This document shows positions 62,091 to 64,000 of a stretch of DNA of 64,000 nucleotides, piece by piece. Below the pieces are notes generated by a model that ran no database searches, was not told the DNA's origin, and saw only the letters and a list, made by a program, of their open reading frames with translations. How positions within the stretch are numbered: position 1 is the first letter of the stretch; the number at the start of each line of letters is the position of its first letter. Made by a program: the position numbers and the translations under genes. This stretch comes from Lodderomyces elongisporus (lineage: Eukaryota > Ascomycota > Pichiomycetes > Serinales > Debaryomycetaceae): assembly GCF_030384665.1 (NCBI RefSeq), contig NC_083677.1:927501-991500 (forward strand), in the 5' to 3' direction.

Positions 62091-64000
62091 ATGGCCGAAG
62101 CTGAATTACAAGCTCCTATTTTGAGGCCACTGTCGCCACCAATGAGAACCACACCACCAGCAAAGCTACTCAAAACAAATGGCCCGGTTATTCCTACATG
62201 CAGTACAAGATCAACAATTGTTGCCTGTTCTGGGACACCTTATTTTTTCCTTTACGGGGGATTTGACGAAAGAGAAAATTTGGATTCAAATGTGTATTTA
62301 TTAAACACTGAGACTATGCAATGGGAAGTTGATGATAAAGTAGACACTCTTTACCGTGAAGGACACCTGGCTGCATACATTGGCAATGGAAATGTTTTGG
62401 TTTTTGGCGGTATTCCTTTTGAGGATGATATTCCCAGTGCACACAGAGTGGGGCGAAACAACAGTAGCCGTTTAAGTGGAAGTACTAGCCGCAATGGAAA
62501 CGGTAACGGAAATGACAATGGAAATGAGAGCGAAAGTGTAAATCTAAATGAAAATGGAAATGTAATAATTAGTGAAACAAGTTTCAACGTGGCAGGCTCA
62601 ACAGCATTACAAGACTTTCGAAACGATTCATTAATGATGATTTACAACGTTTTTGATAGGAAATGGACTGGCGCACCAGAATTTGCATTGCAAAATGCAC
62701 CAACACAGCGTTCGAGACATGCATGCTGCTTAAGCCCAGATGGAACCAAGATGTATATTAGCGGTGGACAATACAAATCGCAAACTTTTAACGACTTGTA
62801 TTGTTACGATTTGTCAACTGGTGTGTGGACTGGCCCCATCGAATTTGTTACTAGGTTTAGCCACACAATAATGTGCTCTGGTGATCGAATATTTAGCTTT
62901 GGGGGATTGGGCAAGGAGATGAACAGAGTGAATGCAATTATATATCTTTCCTTGAAAGATCAAAGTATAGGAGAAATGTCTGTATCCAATTTCCCTACGT
63001 ATAACCCAGATGGATTTTTGCACACTTTGGAAATATTGGAGTACAGGGCACAAACATCATTGGCGATCCTGGTTTTGCTTCCAACGGAAATTGCTCGGCA
63101 CCGCAGAGTTACCTTGAGAAGCTTCAATTTATGCGATTTTGAGACAAATGTTTTTTTAAATAATGAAAGTGATAGAATCTTTTTACAAGATCCCGAGCAA
63201 AGAGATAAAGAATATGTTTGGTATCACCTTTTGGTAGACAATCAAGGATATTTAAACTTGTTGGGCAACGAACTCCATGAATACCCCATGGATGAGGAAT
63301 CCATGACAGGTTTAACTGACCGAATAGATCCGCAGACATGGAAACTAAATCTCTTATTGAGAATAAATTTGAGTGCTTTTGGGTTGAAAAAAGGCAAAGA
63401 GAAATATGGTTTAAACGATCGAGAGGCTGATAAACTCTCCTCTGATTTCAAACTGATATTGGGGACGAGCGAGTTTTCAGATTTCCAGATTGAGACCGTG
63501 ATTACGGAACAGGATCGGTCAAATTTTGAGCTTCAACAACCGTATCAAACGAAATCTATACCCGTGCACAAGGCTATCTTGGCAGCACGTTGGCCGCATT
63601 TCAATAGAATGATATCTTCCGGAATGGCTGAAACAGTTACAAATAAAGTGTTGATTCCAGAACCGTACCACAGAGTAATGGCAATCATCAGTTACTTATA
63701 TGTCGGATATGTCGATGAAGATGGTATCCGAAATAATGGCCACAGCCTTGAATTACACGATTATGCGAGCTTAGTGGGGTTGGCAAACTTGTACGAACTT
63801 CAAGATTTAAAAGTAATGATTATACAGAAAGTATTTGTGTTACTAAAGCAACTTGCATTACAGCTTCACCAGGGTAGTACAGGTTCTATAGCTACTTTAC
63901 TACTGGTTTGGAAAGATATTTCATTGGCAAATGAACCACTTCTTCTCTCCAAGATAATGTATTTGGTGCGGCAATACTGGGCTGCAATTACTAGGTCGCA
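62091..64000 (+). CDS. Kelch-BTB protein, 3' end outside the window
   Basis: An open frame of at least 636 codons from ATG 62091 that has not ended by position 64000. The N-terminal half has kelch-type beta-propeller motifs: YFFLYGGFDERENLDSNVYL, then AAYIGNGNVLVFGG, RHACCLSPDGTKMYISGGQY and FSHTIMCSGDRIFSFGGLG. A Gly/Asn/Ser/Glu-rich insertion interrupts the propeller. From about residue 460 a BTB fold follows, with FSDFQIETVI, IPVHKAILAARWPHFNRM and YLYVGYVDED. The order kelch then BTB recalls fungal Ral2- and Mds3/Pmd1-like proteins, regulators of Ras or pH/starvation signalling, but assignment is open. Codon 93 (62367-62369) is CTG at the Ser of a kelch GHSAA motif, supporting CUG-Ser decoding. 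Confidence 0.85.
   Translation, partial: MAEAELQAPILRPLSPPMRTTPPAKLLKTNGPVIPTCSTRSTIVACSGTPYFFLYGGFDERENLDSNVYLLNTETMQWEVDDKVDTLYREGHLAAYIGNGNVLVFGGIPFEDDIPSAHRVGRNNSSRLSGSTSRNGNGNGNDNGNESESVNLNENGNVIISETSFNVAGSTALQDFRNDSLMMIYNVFDRKWTGAPEFALQNAPTQRSRHACCLSPDGTKMYISGGQYKSQTFNDLYCYDLSTGVWTGPIEFVTRFSHTIMCSGDRIFSFGGLGKEMNRVNAIIYLSLKDQSIGEMSVSNFPTYNPDGFLHTLEILEYRAQTSLAILVLLPTEIARHRRVTLRSFNLCDFETNVFLNNESDRIFLQDPEQRDKEYVWYHLLVDNQGYLNLLGNELHEYPMDEESMTGLTDRIDPQTWKLNLLLRINLSAFGLKKGKEKYGLNDREADKLSSDFKLILGTSEFSDFQIETVITEQDRSNFELQQPYQTKSIPVHKAILAARWPHFNRMISSGMAETVTNKVLIPEPYHRVMAIISYLYVGYVDEDGIRNNGHSLELHDYASLVGLANLYELQDLKVMIIQKVFVLLKQLALQLHQGSTGSIATLLLVWKDISLANEPLLLSKIMYLVRQYWAAITRS

Overview
The window is nuclear DNA of a budding yeast, most likely of the CUG-Ser (CTG) clade. 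It is AT-rich, intron-poor and single-copy, and it carries typical Saccharomycotina genes (AP-3 beta, RAD2, OSH3, a yippee protein, CSN5, a UBP10-type protease, a CDR-type ABC pump). The clade call rests on rare CTG codons at places where a family expects serine or another small residue, chiefly the kelch motif of the last gene (62367-62369). Long intergenic regions packed with microsatellites, and polyD, polyE and polyQ tracts in most large proteins, would fit Lodderomyces or the C. parapsilosis group. The species is a guess.

Layout, left to right. A yippee/MOH1 gene (+) faces a minus-strand run of a UBP10-like deubiquitinase, a CSN5/RRI1-like JAMM protease and a RIM4-like RNA-binding protein. 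Next come a weak small ORF and a GPI-anchored, repeat-rich cell-wall protein (-) with a 4.9 kb gene-poor upstream region. AP-3 beta (APL6) and RAD2 follow on the minus strand, and RAD2 is divergent from a bacterial-type gamma-glutamyltransferase (+). Two tandem plus-strand paralogs of an unnamed PPxY-containing family come next, then OSH3 (-) and a RING/TRAF-type zinc-finger protein (-). Beyond these lie a 47-residue C2H2 zinc-finger microprotein candidate (-), two adjacent tRNA-Gln(UUG) genes of which only one has an intron, a full-length PDR/CDR ABC transporter (-), a 5.7 kb gene desert and an MFS transporter (-). The right end holds tRNA-Gly(GCC), a NIF3-like gene with a clear intron (+) and a kelch-BTB protein cut by the window edge.

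No operon-like logic is expected. Themes that recur are ubiquitin and Nedd8 turnover (UBP10, CSN5, a RING protein, PPxY proteins that could bind Rsp5), membrane transport and lipid exchange (ABC, MFS, OSH3, AP-3) and cell-surface variation (the adhesin-like protein). Several starts were moved downstream to the first ATG because the longest open frames began at TTG or GTG. I saw no transposon, rRNA, CRISPR array or viral sequence. The most novel-looking items are the C2H2 microprotein with a second same-frame basic segment behind it, the tandem PPxY paralogs, the tRNA-Gln pair and a consensus intron far upstream of the adhesin-like gene.
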